From Blasia pusilla (Eukaryota > Marchantiophyta > Marchantiopsida > Blasiales): a DNA stretch of 64,000 nt. This document shows, piece by piece, positions 27,423-38,573 of the stretch. The first letter of the stretch is position 1; each line of letters starts with the position of its first letter. Made by a program: the position numbers and the translations under genes. The stretch lies in contig CM114274.1 in the NCBI GenBank assembly GCA_050084515.1, positions 33,294,001 through 33,358,000 on the forward strand, written 5' to 3'. The notes under the pieces are model-generated. The model was not told where the DNA came from. It searched no databases and was given only the letters and a program-made list of their open reading frames with translations.

Positions 27423-28426
27423 GTCCGAGAGAAGAAAAGAAGCCTACGCCTGCCTTTACGAGTTGAGGGGAAGGTCCCAAGGGAAGAAGCCCGCCAGACT
27501 GCCTCTTAAGTTGGACCAACAGGGAAAGAGTTCGATCAGGCAACCTGTCGGAATCAGACAGGTTGCTTGGAAGTGGTAAAAAGGGTGCAGTGGTAAAAAA
27601 GTGAAAAGTTGCAAGCAGGAGAAATCCGACGGGTTGCAGTGGTCATAAAGTGAAAAGTTGCAAGCAGGAGAAATTTGACGGGTTGCAAAATAGAAGTCCG
27701 CGGAATACATAGACGATCACATTCGAAAAGACAAAAAATGTTCAGCAAACTTTTACAAGCACCACCATCGTTCGAAAAAATCTTTTGCTTTATATCATCC
27801 GAAAAAAGCTCGGAACTGTACATTTGATATATTCTATGAAATCTTTTGCCTCATCATCAAAAAAATCCCTACTCCAAATGCTGCAGTCAAGCTGAGTCCT
27901 TGAGTTCTTTTAACTCACTCGTCATTGTCCGAAAGCTCTTGCAAAATTACTTTCGGCCTTGCCCTCCCGATTTTTGGAATCGTTGGAAGTGACGATGGAG
28001 TCACTACCAAGGGTGGGTCTGGAACCGGAGCTCTCGGCTTCGGTGGAGAGTTGTACGCCCCAACGAGCCTTTCGTATTCTGCCTTTGCCTCCTTGCAAAG
28101 GTCAAATAGTTCCTACCTTCCCTCGAGGCAGAGAATGTTCCTACCACTCTGCCTGGCGCCTTTGATACTTGCCCCTGAAAGTCCCATTAAGTCGAACACC
28201 AAGTCACCCGGCCTTGAGCAGAGCTCGATGAGCATTTGCATCAGGGCAGGCGACTTTTCCCTTCCTCCCAAAAGTGGGGTACTATCTTGCATGTAAATTC
28301 CCGGGGGGGAATTGTACAAACTATCTAAGCTGTACCCATCTGAGCATGGATCCACAAGATCCTGGATCTTGAACACCTGGAAATTGTGCTCGGGCGAACG
28401 AAGAAGTACACGTAGGAGTGGTCCAT

Positions 28427-29002
28427 CTATAAATCAGCACGTTGGAAACAATGTCAGCAACTAAAGAAGTCGGCTTGAGAATATTTTCAATTAATGACTT
28501 TGGATCAACCTCTCGGAGTCCGACGGGTTTTTTTGTCCCGGACCAACCCGTCGCCTTCCGACGGGTTGGTCAAGGACTAAAACAACCCGTCGGGCTCTGT
28601 TGTTTTTGTCCGTGAGCAACCCGTCGGAAGGCGACGGGTTCCGCCTAGAGCAGCCCATGTTAGCCGAGAGCAACCCGCCGCTATCAAACGGGTTGCATCC
28701 AAAAACCAAAAGCAAATGGGAGAAACCAAAAGCAACTGCAACCCGTCGGGTTGCGACGGGTTGCAGGAACACCGCGGTTTTTCCTGTGTATGTGGGAAAG
28801 ATGCAACCCGTCGAAAACCGACTGGTTGCTCTCAGCCGAGCATGGGCTGCTCTAAGCCAGCAACCCGTCGCCTTCCGACGAGTTGCTCACGGACAAAAAA
28901 AACGGAGATTGACACTCATTATACTCACTCAACGGAGATGAACACTAATTATACACATCATTAAAATATAATTGAAATTATAGTACAAGAATTGAGCCTT
29001 AC
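28427..29002 (-). repeat. E2 intron 3 with about seven palindromes
   Basis: Palindromes cluster at 28507-28890. Their centres differ (GGAGTCC, GCCTTCC, GGAAGGC, GGTTGC, GAAAACC), while the outer arms CAACCCGTC / GACGGGTTG stay paired. Spacers include repeats of 'gctctaagccag' and 'agcaaatgggagaaaccaa'. Confidence 0.85.
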
Positions 29003-31021
29003 CCGAATCTGACTCGTCGCGGATCGGAGTGGGTACTCGTTTTTTATGATCCACGATTGCGCCGTCCTCCACTTTAGCGACCTCTCGACGCACTGGAGGT
29101 TGAAGAGCTCGTCCTCGCTCCCTCCAATCAACACCAAGAAGCAGCCCCTGTCACTCAGATAGGCGTCTGCAAAGGAGAACAATAGCGCAATCTGGTCATA
29201 AGAGAGCGGCACATTCCACTTAGGTACCTCGTCCGACGGATTCTCACCCCAAAGTCGCAACCCCCGAGGGCAGATCGGCGATCAAGAGAGCCACCGCAAC
29301 CACTTCGACCACTCCATTCACCGTCCAGGCAGCGTGCCCGTTTCATTGGAGCTTCCTTCCCAGCGTTGTCAATTTTTTGATGGCTGGTGTCGGCGCTTGA
29401 GAACTGAAGCTCTTCAGCTCATCCAGTAAAGGAGTGAACTGAAGGAGGACGCTTGTCCGGGTTGTTGTTTGTCTGTGTCTTCCCAAGGATGATGGACTGT
29501 ATTCTCCTTGGGACAACCCGGGCACCTCTCGCTTCCGCTTCTCCCTAGTGTGCGCACGGCTTGTCGGGGTCTCTATGACCTCAGACTCTAGTGGGGTTTT
29601 TTTCGCTGAGGACCTGGTCCGACCCTCTCTCCTTTCGCCTGGGACGATTCCGCCTCGGCCTTGAATCTTGCCTCTCTTTAGGAAGAGTCGGCCTCTGAAT
29701 TTTTCCCTCCTCGCCTTGCCTTTGAGACCTTTGTGGATTTGTCTTTGGTGTCATGCGGACCTTGAAGCCAACTCATTTGTCTCGTGGGCTGCTCTTCTGC
29801 ATCTCCTCCGAAGAAGAAGTCTTTAGGTCGACGAAATTGGGGATGTCGTCTTGTCCTGAGGCCACTGCATCATGAAGCACTCGTAAATCCTTATGGGTGA
29901 TGTCTTCAGGGTCGTTGAAGTCGAGCCAAATGGGGAAATTCTCCACCTCCCAATCGGACATGTGCTGCCCCATCTCAATGTCGTACATGGAGAATGTCTC
30001 TGCATCCGGCGGCAAAGCCCACAATTTCAAGGCTGCCGGTAATTTTCCCCACGTACCTGCATTCTTACACTGGACGAGGTACCTAAAGACCATCCGTTGG
30101 GCAGCTTTTACTCAAACTGAATCGGCCGTCTGCTCCTGTAGATCTTGCTTCTTCTTCGCTTGATCCCGTTTGTTCCCCTCTTCTTCTTTGTCAAGCTCTT
30201 ATTGAGGGAGGACGCAAACCTTGAACATGGTCTTGAATCGTGGGTTTTTGGTTGGCTTGTCCCGGATGTCGTCGAGCCAAACCTTGAAATCTCCAGAACT
30301 TCCAAGGTTTGCTTCATCCGGTATGGGCTCTAATCTTCTGAGCTCCGCTTGAAGACCGTCAAGCACGGACTTCCCGATAACCCGCAAAGTGTCCCAGAAT
30401 CACCATTCGCGTAGCCAGTGCGAGATCACTGGATCGGACACACCCGGAGGATGGTGTGCCGCCCTCTTCTTGGCCTCTGAGCCCTCGAGACAGATTTTCA
30501 TCAGTCGGATCCTCCTAAACTCGCTTATGCCAGACAACGCAAACCAATGCACGCGATCCAGGGACACTTTCTCCCCAATCTGACCATGCGGATCTTCATC
30601 CCTTTTCCGCTGGCGCTTGATAATCGCCTTCAGCTCCTTATAGAACTCCGGACCAAGTTTGGGGTTGAGAATGCTGATGTATCGCTGCATCTTGCTCGCC
30701 GTGTATTTCGTTCTTTGCGCAGATATTGCAGCTTGATGAATTTCGCTCGTAAGCGATACCTTGTCCCTCCGCTCCGGCTCGGTCGGCGCTTTTCTTGCGG
30801 CTTTGTATCTTCGACCAGCAAAGGATGGTTACGGCTCCATCTTGGGAAATAAACTTATTTGCCCAAGTTTTCTTTTTAATCTGAGCACCCTTTGCAAGCA
30901 TCAGATTGACAAGGGCATCGCCCAAGAACCCCTGTACTCTCCCGGGTGCGCCGTAATCACCTTCCTCACCCGATCGCAGTCTTGGATCCAGTGGTGGGTG
31001 ACATTCCCCTCCGATACAACC

Positions 31022-31837
31022 CTAAACTCAACCCGTCAGGAAATTACATGAGTTTCTGCAACCCGTCGGACTCCAACGGGTCGTCACAGCTCAAGGTGGG
31101 ATTCTAGCAACGAGCTATATGATGCAACCCGTCCGAGTCCGACGGATTGCATTCAGATTTGCTAATGCCTGGTTTCAATCCATCGTACTTTGACGGGTTG
31201 TGCAATTGAACATACTAACGTGAACATAGCAACCCGTCGGAGTCGGACATGTTGCGCAATTGAATGTAAACTTGCAATTTGACGCGAAATTTGGGGAACC
31301 AACTTCCTAATGCAACCGGTCGGACTCCGACGGGTTGATTTCGGCCAAAAACAGTTTCGAGGCAAGAAACCCGTCGGACTCCGATGGGTTGCTCTGGGAA
31401 AAAAACCTTCTAAACCTGCAGTCAGTCGAACAACTCGTCGGAGTCCGACGAGTTGCATTCTTCAAAAAACATCCTCACAAGGCGGCGAGTCGAGCAACCC
31501 GTCGGACTCCGACGAGTTGCATTCTTCAAAAAACATCCTCACAAGGCGACGAGTCGAGCAACCCGTCGGACTCCGACGGTTTGCTTTGGGCCAAAAACTA
31601 ATTAAATCTGTGGTCAATCGAACAACTCGTCGGAGTCCGACGAGTTGCATTCTTAAAAAAACATCTGAAAAAGCGTGGAGTCGAGCAACCCGTCGGAGTC
31701 CGACGAGTTGCTTTCGGCAAAAACAAACCTAACCCATTCATCAATCGAGCAACTCGTCGGAGTCCGACGAGTTGCGTAAGTGTTTAAGCATCCCAACAAC
31801 CGTCTCGACGAGTTGCGTAAGTATTAAAGATACTCAC
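31022..31837 (-). repeat. E2 intron 2 with about fifteen palindromes
   Basis: An 816-bp intron (minus-strand donor GTGAGT at 31837, acceptor TTTAG at 31023-31022) containing the densest array in the window, including a 64-bp tandem duplication (31451-31578). The equivalent E1 intron is 597 bp with seven palindromes, so the array has changed length between copies. Confidence 0.88.
31451..31578. repeat. 64-bp tandem duplication, palindrome plus spacer
   Basis: Units 31451-31514 and 31515-31578 are nearly identical (one G/A difference seen). Each contains the spacer 'cattcttcaaaaaacatcc' and one palindrome. It shows one way the palindromes multiply. Confidence 0.9.
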
Positions 31838-33030
31838 GTGTTCATGGCATGCATTGCCATCTCCACCATCGCCATTTGATGAGGGAATGGGTGAAGGACC
31901 AGTGCCTTCACGCAGAAATGTGCCTCCAATGAGTTGGACCGCTCCTCCGCAAACTTGGTCCACGCCATGAACCTGTGATTTCCATCCCAGATGAAGAAAT
32001 GCAGATTCCTCATCCGGCTGAATTCCGTGCCCTCAACTTGCCTTCTGAAATCCTGGTCTCGCATCCTCCAGAATGTGTCAAGCTTTTCCAAGTCCTCCTC
32101 CGTAACCAGAGCTTGGGTTCCATGCTCTTCTGAAGGCTGAACATAGAAGGGAGGAAAGCTGTCGACCTAGGATGCTGTCGCCGCCGATCGTTTAAGCTTT
32201 GCGATGTCCTCGTCGGACTGAATCTCGCGGACGTATTCCATTGTCCGCAATCGGCAGAGTGGAATCCTCGGGGCGTTGTGGCCCTCCATGAGTCCCATCT
32301 GCTTTACCACCTGTCAGAACCGGGACAAGATGAATAAGCTACACTGAATTCCCAATGAATTGCAACTCACATAATTCAAAAAACCCAGATCCTCTCTTAC
32401 CTGCTCGAAAATGGGGTCGGTTTCTTGACCAGCTAACAAGTCTGAGACAGAAGCTGGCTAATCGACTGGGAACTCGTCGATCCAATAGAGGTCGATGTCC
32501 TCCGCCGGGCTTGGAGTCGGGAATGACTGCTCTTCGGCTTCTTCGGCCATGTCCACCATCTCCACGCTGGTGGTCCTCATGACCTCGTCGTCATCGATTT
32601 CAACTTCTGGCGTTTCCACTATGTTGATTGTGTCCCCGGACTTCGTGGGGGACATTTCCCGCATCTTAACACTTGCGGTTGGACGGTCAGGGCTATCGTC
32701 AATGGCTATCGCTTTTTCCCTCCTCGCTTTAGCCAATTCTGCCCTCCTCACAGATGCATTCAGACGCTTCTTTTCTCTCTTTTCGTCGGCGATCCTTTTC
32801 TTCAAGGCCTGCGACGTCTCAGCCTCTGCGTTCTGTTTATCTAGCGCCTCTTGAACACGTCTTGCAAGAAGCACTTGGTTGTGCATCTCCGCTTCCCTTT
32901 CCCGCTCCTCGATTTCCTGCTGCCTAATTTCATTCGCCGAACGAGGCCCAGGAGATGTTGACGCAGGAGTCCTAATGGACTTCGGAGTGAAGCTCCCAAA
33001 CTTGTTGGCTTGTGATTTTTTCCTCGTCAT

Positions 33031-34199
33031 TTTTTCCGGAAATGCCTCCACCTATGTCCACGAAGAATCCCTTGATCAGTCGCCTTGCTGATGTTGAGAT
33101 GGGGAGCTCGAATCGTCCCTCGATCGCTCAGTCGAACCGTCTCGATGTCGTTCAGTCGAACCGTCTAGCTCTCGTTCCCTCCTATCGACTCGCGACGTGT
33201 CGCCGTGTGAAACGCCCCTTCGTATCTGATCAGCAGTTGCGCGGGAGAGTGAGGAATGAAGATCGCGAAATGAGAAACTGGAAATGAGCGATTTCTGCCC
33301 TATTTATACTTTTCTAGCCGTGGGGCTGACCGTTGAGTCCCGTCGTCCTTTCGACGGCGACGTGCCGGAGGTTACGGAAGTCCGGATGTGAAAAATAGCA
33401 ACCCGTCGAAGTCCGACAGGTTGCGCGCCTCCGCCATCCTGGGTATGTCGCCACGTGCGCGAGCATCTCGTCGGAGACCGACGGGTTGAGCGCCTCTGTC
33501 GTCTTTGGAAAAGAATGCAAGGTACCCGCGCAACCCGTTGGAGACCGACATGTTGCACGCCTCCGCCGTGTTTGGGGACGAACGGGACGTATCTTGGGCA
33601 ATCCGTCGGAGACCGTTGGGTTGCACACTTCCCTCATCAAGGGTTAAGAACGCGGGCTTCCCGTGCAAGTCGTCAGAGTCCGGCGAGCTGCACCACAAGG
33701 CAAGGCCCTTGCGCAACCCGTTGGAGGGCGACGGGTTGCACGCCTCGCCGGCTTTGGGCAAATAGGTGAGGCACCCGCGGAACTCGTCGGGAACAGACGG
33801 TTTGCACGCCTCCGGCATCTTCGGGCAAGAAGGAGCGGTATCCGAGCAAGTCGTCGGAGAGCGACGGGTTGCTTGCTTCGACAATGTTTGGCTGAAGCGT
33901 GCAACCCGTCCGAAGCCGACGGGTTGCAGGCTTCGGTTAGCTTCGGGTAATTTTTGAGTTACCAGGACTCCGACGGATTCCAAGTGTGATGCGCAACCCT
34001 CTTCTTCCCAAATCCGGTAACATATTGCAACAGAATTGAATGTGTTACAGAATAGGATCCATTGTGTCAGACAATGTCACCCACCGAATTCATCTTGTCA
34101 GTAAAAATGTCAAGTATATCTCATTTCCTATTCACTATAAATTAAAAATTCTCATTCTCATTCTCATTCTCAGTCTCCTCCCGTTGGAATCTTCTTGGA
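33031..34199. promoter_or_regulatory. E2 divergent promoter with paired TATA boxes and palindrome array
   Basis: TATAAATA on the minus strand (33301-33308), about 270 bp upstream of the methyltransferase ATG, and TATAAATTA on the plus strand (34136-34144), about 60 bp upstream of the transposase ATG. About nine or ten palindromes lie between 33395 and 33985 at roughly 50-70 bp spacing, with related spacers (cgcctccgccatctt-like). The same arrangement is in E1. Confidence 0.72.
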
Positions 34200-37100
34200 A
34201 TGGATAATTATGTTAAGCTCACTTGTGGCAGTCATCTGGCGGCCCTTCCTCAATCAAAAATCAATCGACCCCAAGCTCGTGAGTCTTTCATAGTTGTGGA
34301 TGAAAATTTTTTGTCTCTTCGATTTCTTCTCCAAATTGGAACCATCTTTGTATCCAAAGATGTTTGGGTGGACGGTACGGAAGACATAATAGGTGAGACG
34401 GTCCTGCCACTGACCTCAGACCGTAAAGTATGGAATCTCCTACCTCTAGCAAATGGTCAATACGGAGTTTACGGCCTGCCCCTAAATTCGTCTGTTTCCC
34501 AAGTAGACGGTCTAGAATTTCCTAGTGCTCCGAGCTCTACGTTTGCAACTCCAAGCTCTGCAGATCCGGCTTCGACTCCAACTTTGCACGCTCGTAACAA
34601 TGTTGTTCTTCCTGAAGAGATTCCGGATGTTATCAACCTCAGTGCATCTGTCGGACACCAATCGGGCCCTCTGTCCGCCTACTCGTTCCTCTTGCGAGAA
34701 TCAAGCAATAGTTTGCTTTCGTCTCTGGCCTTGAAAATATTCAAGCACATTCTTGTCGACGAGCTCCCGCCCACGTACGATGGTAATTGCATTTTTGAGT
34801 TGCCTCCACTTGCTGCTCCTGCTCAAAAGAAGGATGGAGGACGCTTGAAGGGTATGGACAGAAAGTCTTATTGTCATCGATGGTGCAAGCTTCAACGGAC
34901 CGGTGCTTCAATTCCAAATGGTCCTTGGATTGTCTCCCGCCGCCAATGCGTGGGAGCCTTGGAGTGTAGAAGTCTAGCATGCCCGTATCTAGAGCGCAAC
35001 GGGCGAGTCAATACGTTGCAATTCCCTCCCAAGAATGCAGAAACTCCATACGATGTCGGTGCCACCATACCGCCGGGAGGCCATCGATGTCCTCATTGTC
35101 AGGCATCGCCCTTCTGCGTTGGAGCGTGTCCAGCATACATATTTTTCATTGTCCACGACTTGGGCTCCACGTCAGAGTATACAAGGTTGGCAGTCCATGT
35201 TGGCTCCCACACTCATCCTGTGACCGATGCAATTCAAAGACACATCAAGGAGGATGTGGCGAAGAAAGTAGCCGAGGTCTACAGAAACTCTCAGGGTTCA
35301 AAGCCCGGAGTGATCAAGCTCACAATGGCATCACAAATTTGTGAACAATTTCTTGGAATCCCTGGACAGGGCGAGATCACGGCGGTTGAGGAGAAACAAC
35401 TCTGGGAAAATCTCGCATTTCTTGCTGATCCGAATGCTTCGAATTTCTTTGCGATACGAATCTGAGTTCGGATGGAAAGACGGCGAAATGGATGCCATCG
35501 CTAATCAAGGCCAACTCCAGATTTCCATTCATTTAGAGATGGTGTTCATGGGCCAAGGAGGCGAGGATCCAGGGCCTATGTCTTCAAAATGTCAACCACA
35601 GGTCCGTCGAGTGGCCTCGATCTTATAGATCGAATGAGGGAAAGGGAAGATCTTTACGGGAGCTGGGTAAGCTTTGATATTTGCTACAGAGTGCTGAACG
35701 GATGGTTGACGATGGGTGCTCACGTTTATGACCATATGGAGAAGGGACTCAAAACTATATTTTGTGCGTGAAGTAAAGCGTAAGACGTTGGCGGTTTGAA
35801 GATGTCTTTGGTTACTCTTATTGGAGGTGGTGAAGGAAAACAAAAGGCCACCTCCGGAAATTTATGGGTTCATGGCGGACAATGCACAACCTGGGTGGAT
35901 TGCTATCCGGGAAGTGTTCTGGGGTGGAGAGGTTCAACGGGAGAGAGAAAGGTCGGATGCTTTCCATTGGCAACAGTGTGTGACCCGGTACACCAAATCT
36001 TGCATCAAGGAGAATAAGAGGACAGAGCATGTGACTCTTCTCCAACGCTGCAACGACAGCAAAACCTTGAAGCACGCCATGGAATGCCAGGAAGAACTTC
36101 ATGGGTGGTGGAGGAAGCATGCGATTGAGGGGAAGTACAAAGAGTTGTGCTCTTGGTTGAGTTGGTGGACTGTACGTATGAGATAATGGGGAAACTTCAT
36201 GCGGCAGGTAAGTTCACTATTTTGTCTTGTCAAGCTCACGCTGAGAATTGTTTGTAAAGTTGTAGCTCAGGGTGAGAAGCGTGGGAACTATATGGATTTC
36301 AAACCCAAGAAACCAAGCAAGCTGTCGGATGCGACGGGTTGCCCGAGTGTGCAACACGACAAAAACCGACGGATTGCCCGAGGGTGCAACCGCGACGGAA
36401 ACTGACGGGTTGCATTCAGATGCCTCGGCCTTGCATGGGATGCCTCGGCCTTGCAACCCGTCCAGTTCCGACGGGTTGCAGTAGGTGGGTTTAAGGTTAC
36501 AACACGTCCGGACCCGACGGGTCGCAGAGTTGTTCATGGGATATCTCGGGCCTACAACCCATTTGGTTCCGACAGGTCGCTTATTTCTTTGACTTCTGAG
36601 TTATTTTCGTTCCCTTGTAACATTGCCGTCGTTGCAGGGATTGAACGTTCATGAAAATGCCCTCTGCCCCAACACAAGTGGAGCAGAAAGTGTTCATTCC
36701 TTTTGGAGGTCGTCACAAGCATGCCAACGAATTTCACTTGTGGAGGTATGCCAACAAGACCAGGCAAGAGCAATGCTACAGTCTGCAGCATCCCATATCT
36801 TCCTCACAAAAGGCATAACAAAAGGAAAGGGGCCGTCGATCTACGAGCTCTATGTCAGGGCGGCTGTGAGATCTCGTGATGAAAAATTGTATGTGGAAGC
36901 CTTCAACCGGTGCATAGCTGGAACTCCACTCGAGCAAGACGTACACATTGGTGGGGATATTCATGGGCGGGTTTCAAGACGTCCCATACATATGGTGGTA
37001 GAGCAGTCCGAGCGAGACTCATGGAGACCAGATAAGTATCTTGACTTCAAGCAGGTGAAGAGGCAGCATCGAGGAACGAATCCGGTGATTGATTTGGATG

Positions 37101-38137
37101 AGGAAATTACACCGACCAGGTATTCGGGGACCCCGGACCCGTCCCAAATCCGTGATGGAGTTACTTCTCCAAAATCAGTGAATGTTTTATTTCAAAAGCC
37201 CTCCGTTGCTGGAAGTTCGCAACATCCTGTCACTGGGGTGGTTCAACAGTATGGGATTCCGGTAATGAAGGTGGATTGCAACCTAAAACGGTGGCATATA
37301 TCTCGGAGCAACCCAGGGCGTGGACCCCCTGCAGGGGGATCTCGATGGCATTAGGAGAGCATGCGGCACTTTCCTAAATAAGAACTGTACAAGGACTGAA
37401 CGACCACTGCCTGGGTTTTGGGGACTCAAAACCTTTGATCGTTTCACGAGGACCGGGGATCAATTGAAGTACTTCTTTTGCCCAAATGAATCTTGCGCTT
37501 TCCGAAAGTCTTATCCGGCTGCCATTGGAGCTCCCGGGAATACCCCACGATTTGGCCCATCGCCGCAGGTACAAACTGCACTCAAGACGAAGTGGACAAT
37601 CTTACAAGTGCCGGTTTCAGACTCGTAGACGGGGGAAGTTTGGAGCATGTTCGCATTATAGAGACCTTCGTATTTCATATTCAACCCAAGATTGATGTCA
37701 ACATGTACCAGGAGAAGGTGGATGCTCTGAATCCATTATTTCTGTTTGAGTCTAGAAATGGGGTGAAGAGAAACATAATGTGCAGGCCAACGGTGGAGAG
37801 AGCAAAGCGATTTGCATCAGCTCGGGAGGCAAAAATGGAGATCATCGCCACGAAGGATGTCTTGAGTGACAATGGAACAGGAAGGATGTGTTGGATCAGG
37901 AACAACACTGTAAATTCAAGTGTCACAGGGGTGTATGTGGTGCACATTTGTTGCTTTCCCACATGTTCATGTGATGACTTTGTCCAAAGAGAGACAAGTG
38001 GCAAAAGGTATTTCCCTTGTAAGTACATGTACTATGTGTTGCTGGTAGTTTTAAGAGAGTCGGAGGTAGGAGTAGGAATCCACCAACCAATTCTGTCCCT
38101 CAAAGAAGTGCGAAGTATTTTAAACAAACCACTTTGA
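34200..38137 (+). pseudogene. E2 transposase gene: MULE-like with GCM/WRKY-type zinc region and SWIM finger (mutated)
   Basis: ATG 34200 follows a TATA box by about 60 bp. Exon 1 is about 34200-36207, intron 36208-36637 (GTAAGT..TTGCAG), exon 2 36638-38137. The first 421 codons are open and include the Cys/His region (CVGALECRSLACPYL, HRCPHCQASPFCVGAC, HVGSHTHPV; about 34940-35220). Damage follows: an early TGA at about 35463, frameshifts across the MULE core (35600-35830), TAA at about 36183, and shifts near 37340 and 37550. In the SWIM finger (about 37965-38030) CSCDDF is kept but CKH has become CKY, removing a metal ligand that E1 retains. The last 200 codons are otherwise open. It is the divergent partner of the methyltransferase gene. 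It cannot work as it stands. Confidence 0.75.
36208..36637 (+). repeat. Palindrome cluster in the E2 transposase intron
   Basis: About six family palindromes at 36320-36580 (clearest at about 36454-36480 with centre CAGTTCC), interspersed with a direct repeat of 'gatgcctcggccttgcat'. Confidence 0.8.
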
Positions 38138-38564
38138 GGATGCAAAACGAGGTTTTAGATTGTACTTTTATTTTTCCTGAACCTTCACTTTGAGCTTGAA
38201 CTCTATTCAGCCCGGGGCAAATGATAGACTTTTTCCAGACATTGGATGGAAAAAGTGATTGGTTCCACACTTGTGATTCCACTGATTTTTCAGTTTTCTA
38301 AATTTTATGCAATTTGCAACTCGTCGGACTCAGAGGGGTTGCCAAAATATGGAAGAGGAAAAAAAAACTGTGGGACTGCTTAATAACTGAACAAAAAAAG
38401 TGCAAAAAAATTCAAACAAAAATTTTCCTCTCTTCAACCCAACGGAAACTCTCTTAAGAAAAAAGTATATATTTCGGTTCAAGGTAGTTTCCTCTCTCCT
38501 CTCTTCCTCTCTCCTCTCTTCTCTCTCCTCTCTTCCTCTCTTCCTCTCCTCTTACCGCACCTCC

Positions 38565-38573
38565 CACTTTTTG
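38565..38573. repeat. Right 9-bp target-site duplication of E2 (CACTTTTTG)
   Basis: Perfect match to 26100-26108. Confidence 0.93.

Larger units (their letters stand above)
27915..33030 (-). pseudogene. E2 ParB/Srx-like + beta-class DNA methyltransferase gene (4 exons, mutated)
   Basis: The start is ATG 33030 (MTRKKSQ), aligned with E1. Exons are 33030-32401, 32310-31838, 31021-29003 and 28426-27915; all intron borders are GT-AG. Exon 1 is a basic/acidic coiled coil (SANEIRQQEIEERERE; EKREKKRLNASVRRA) open to a TAG at 32458-32460. Exon 2 has the ParB/Srx-like signature intact (FIWDGNHRFMAWTKFAEERS, about 31995-31935), with one upstream TAG at about 32167. Exon 3 repeats the helical domain (WALPPDAETFSMYDIEMGQH) and is frameshifted at motif IV near 29260. 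Exon 4 keeps GGREKSPALMQMLIELC and FDLMGLSGASIKG. E1 keeps motif IV, so the two copies together define the family protein, roughly 1,200 residues. Known relatives of the combination are bacterial and phage DNA methyltransferases with N-terminal ParB-like domains. Confidence 0.82.
26109..38564. mobile_element. E2: complete 12.5-kb copy of the transposon, nested in E1 in opposite orientation
   Basis: The element runs from GGGCTGGTATTCTGG (26109) to ..CCGCACCTCC (38564). The termini match those of E1, and a perfect 9-bp duplication flanks it. Genes are inverted relative to E1: small 3' exon and ParB-methyltransferase on the minus strand (27132-33030), divergent promoter (33031-34199), transposase on the plus strand (34200-38137). 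The left 200 bp are a reverse-complement match of E1's right end (39620-39808) and L0's right end (13995-14211). E2 is higher in GC and CpG than the flanking host DNA. Confidence 0.92.

Noticed and set aside
32495-32854. Serine/alanine-rich plus-strand ORF
   Set aside because: Shadow of the charged coiled-coil exon 1 of the E2 methyltransferase gene on the other strand.
33644-33904. Arginine-rich ORFs on both strands in the E2 promoter, with repeated 'RRSPTGC'-like phrases
   Set aside because: They are translations of the CpG-rich palindromes and spacers; the phrase recurs wherever palindromes occur, and the frames are not conserved between E1 and E2.
33390-33990. CRISPR-like array (regular repeats with variable spacers)
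   Set aside because: Repeats are dyads of variable centre, spacers are related to each other and irregular in length, no cas genes occur, and the setting is eukaryotic.
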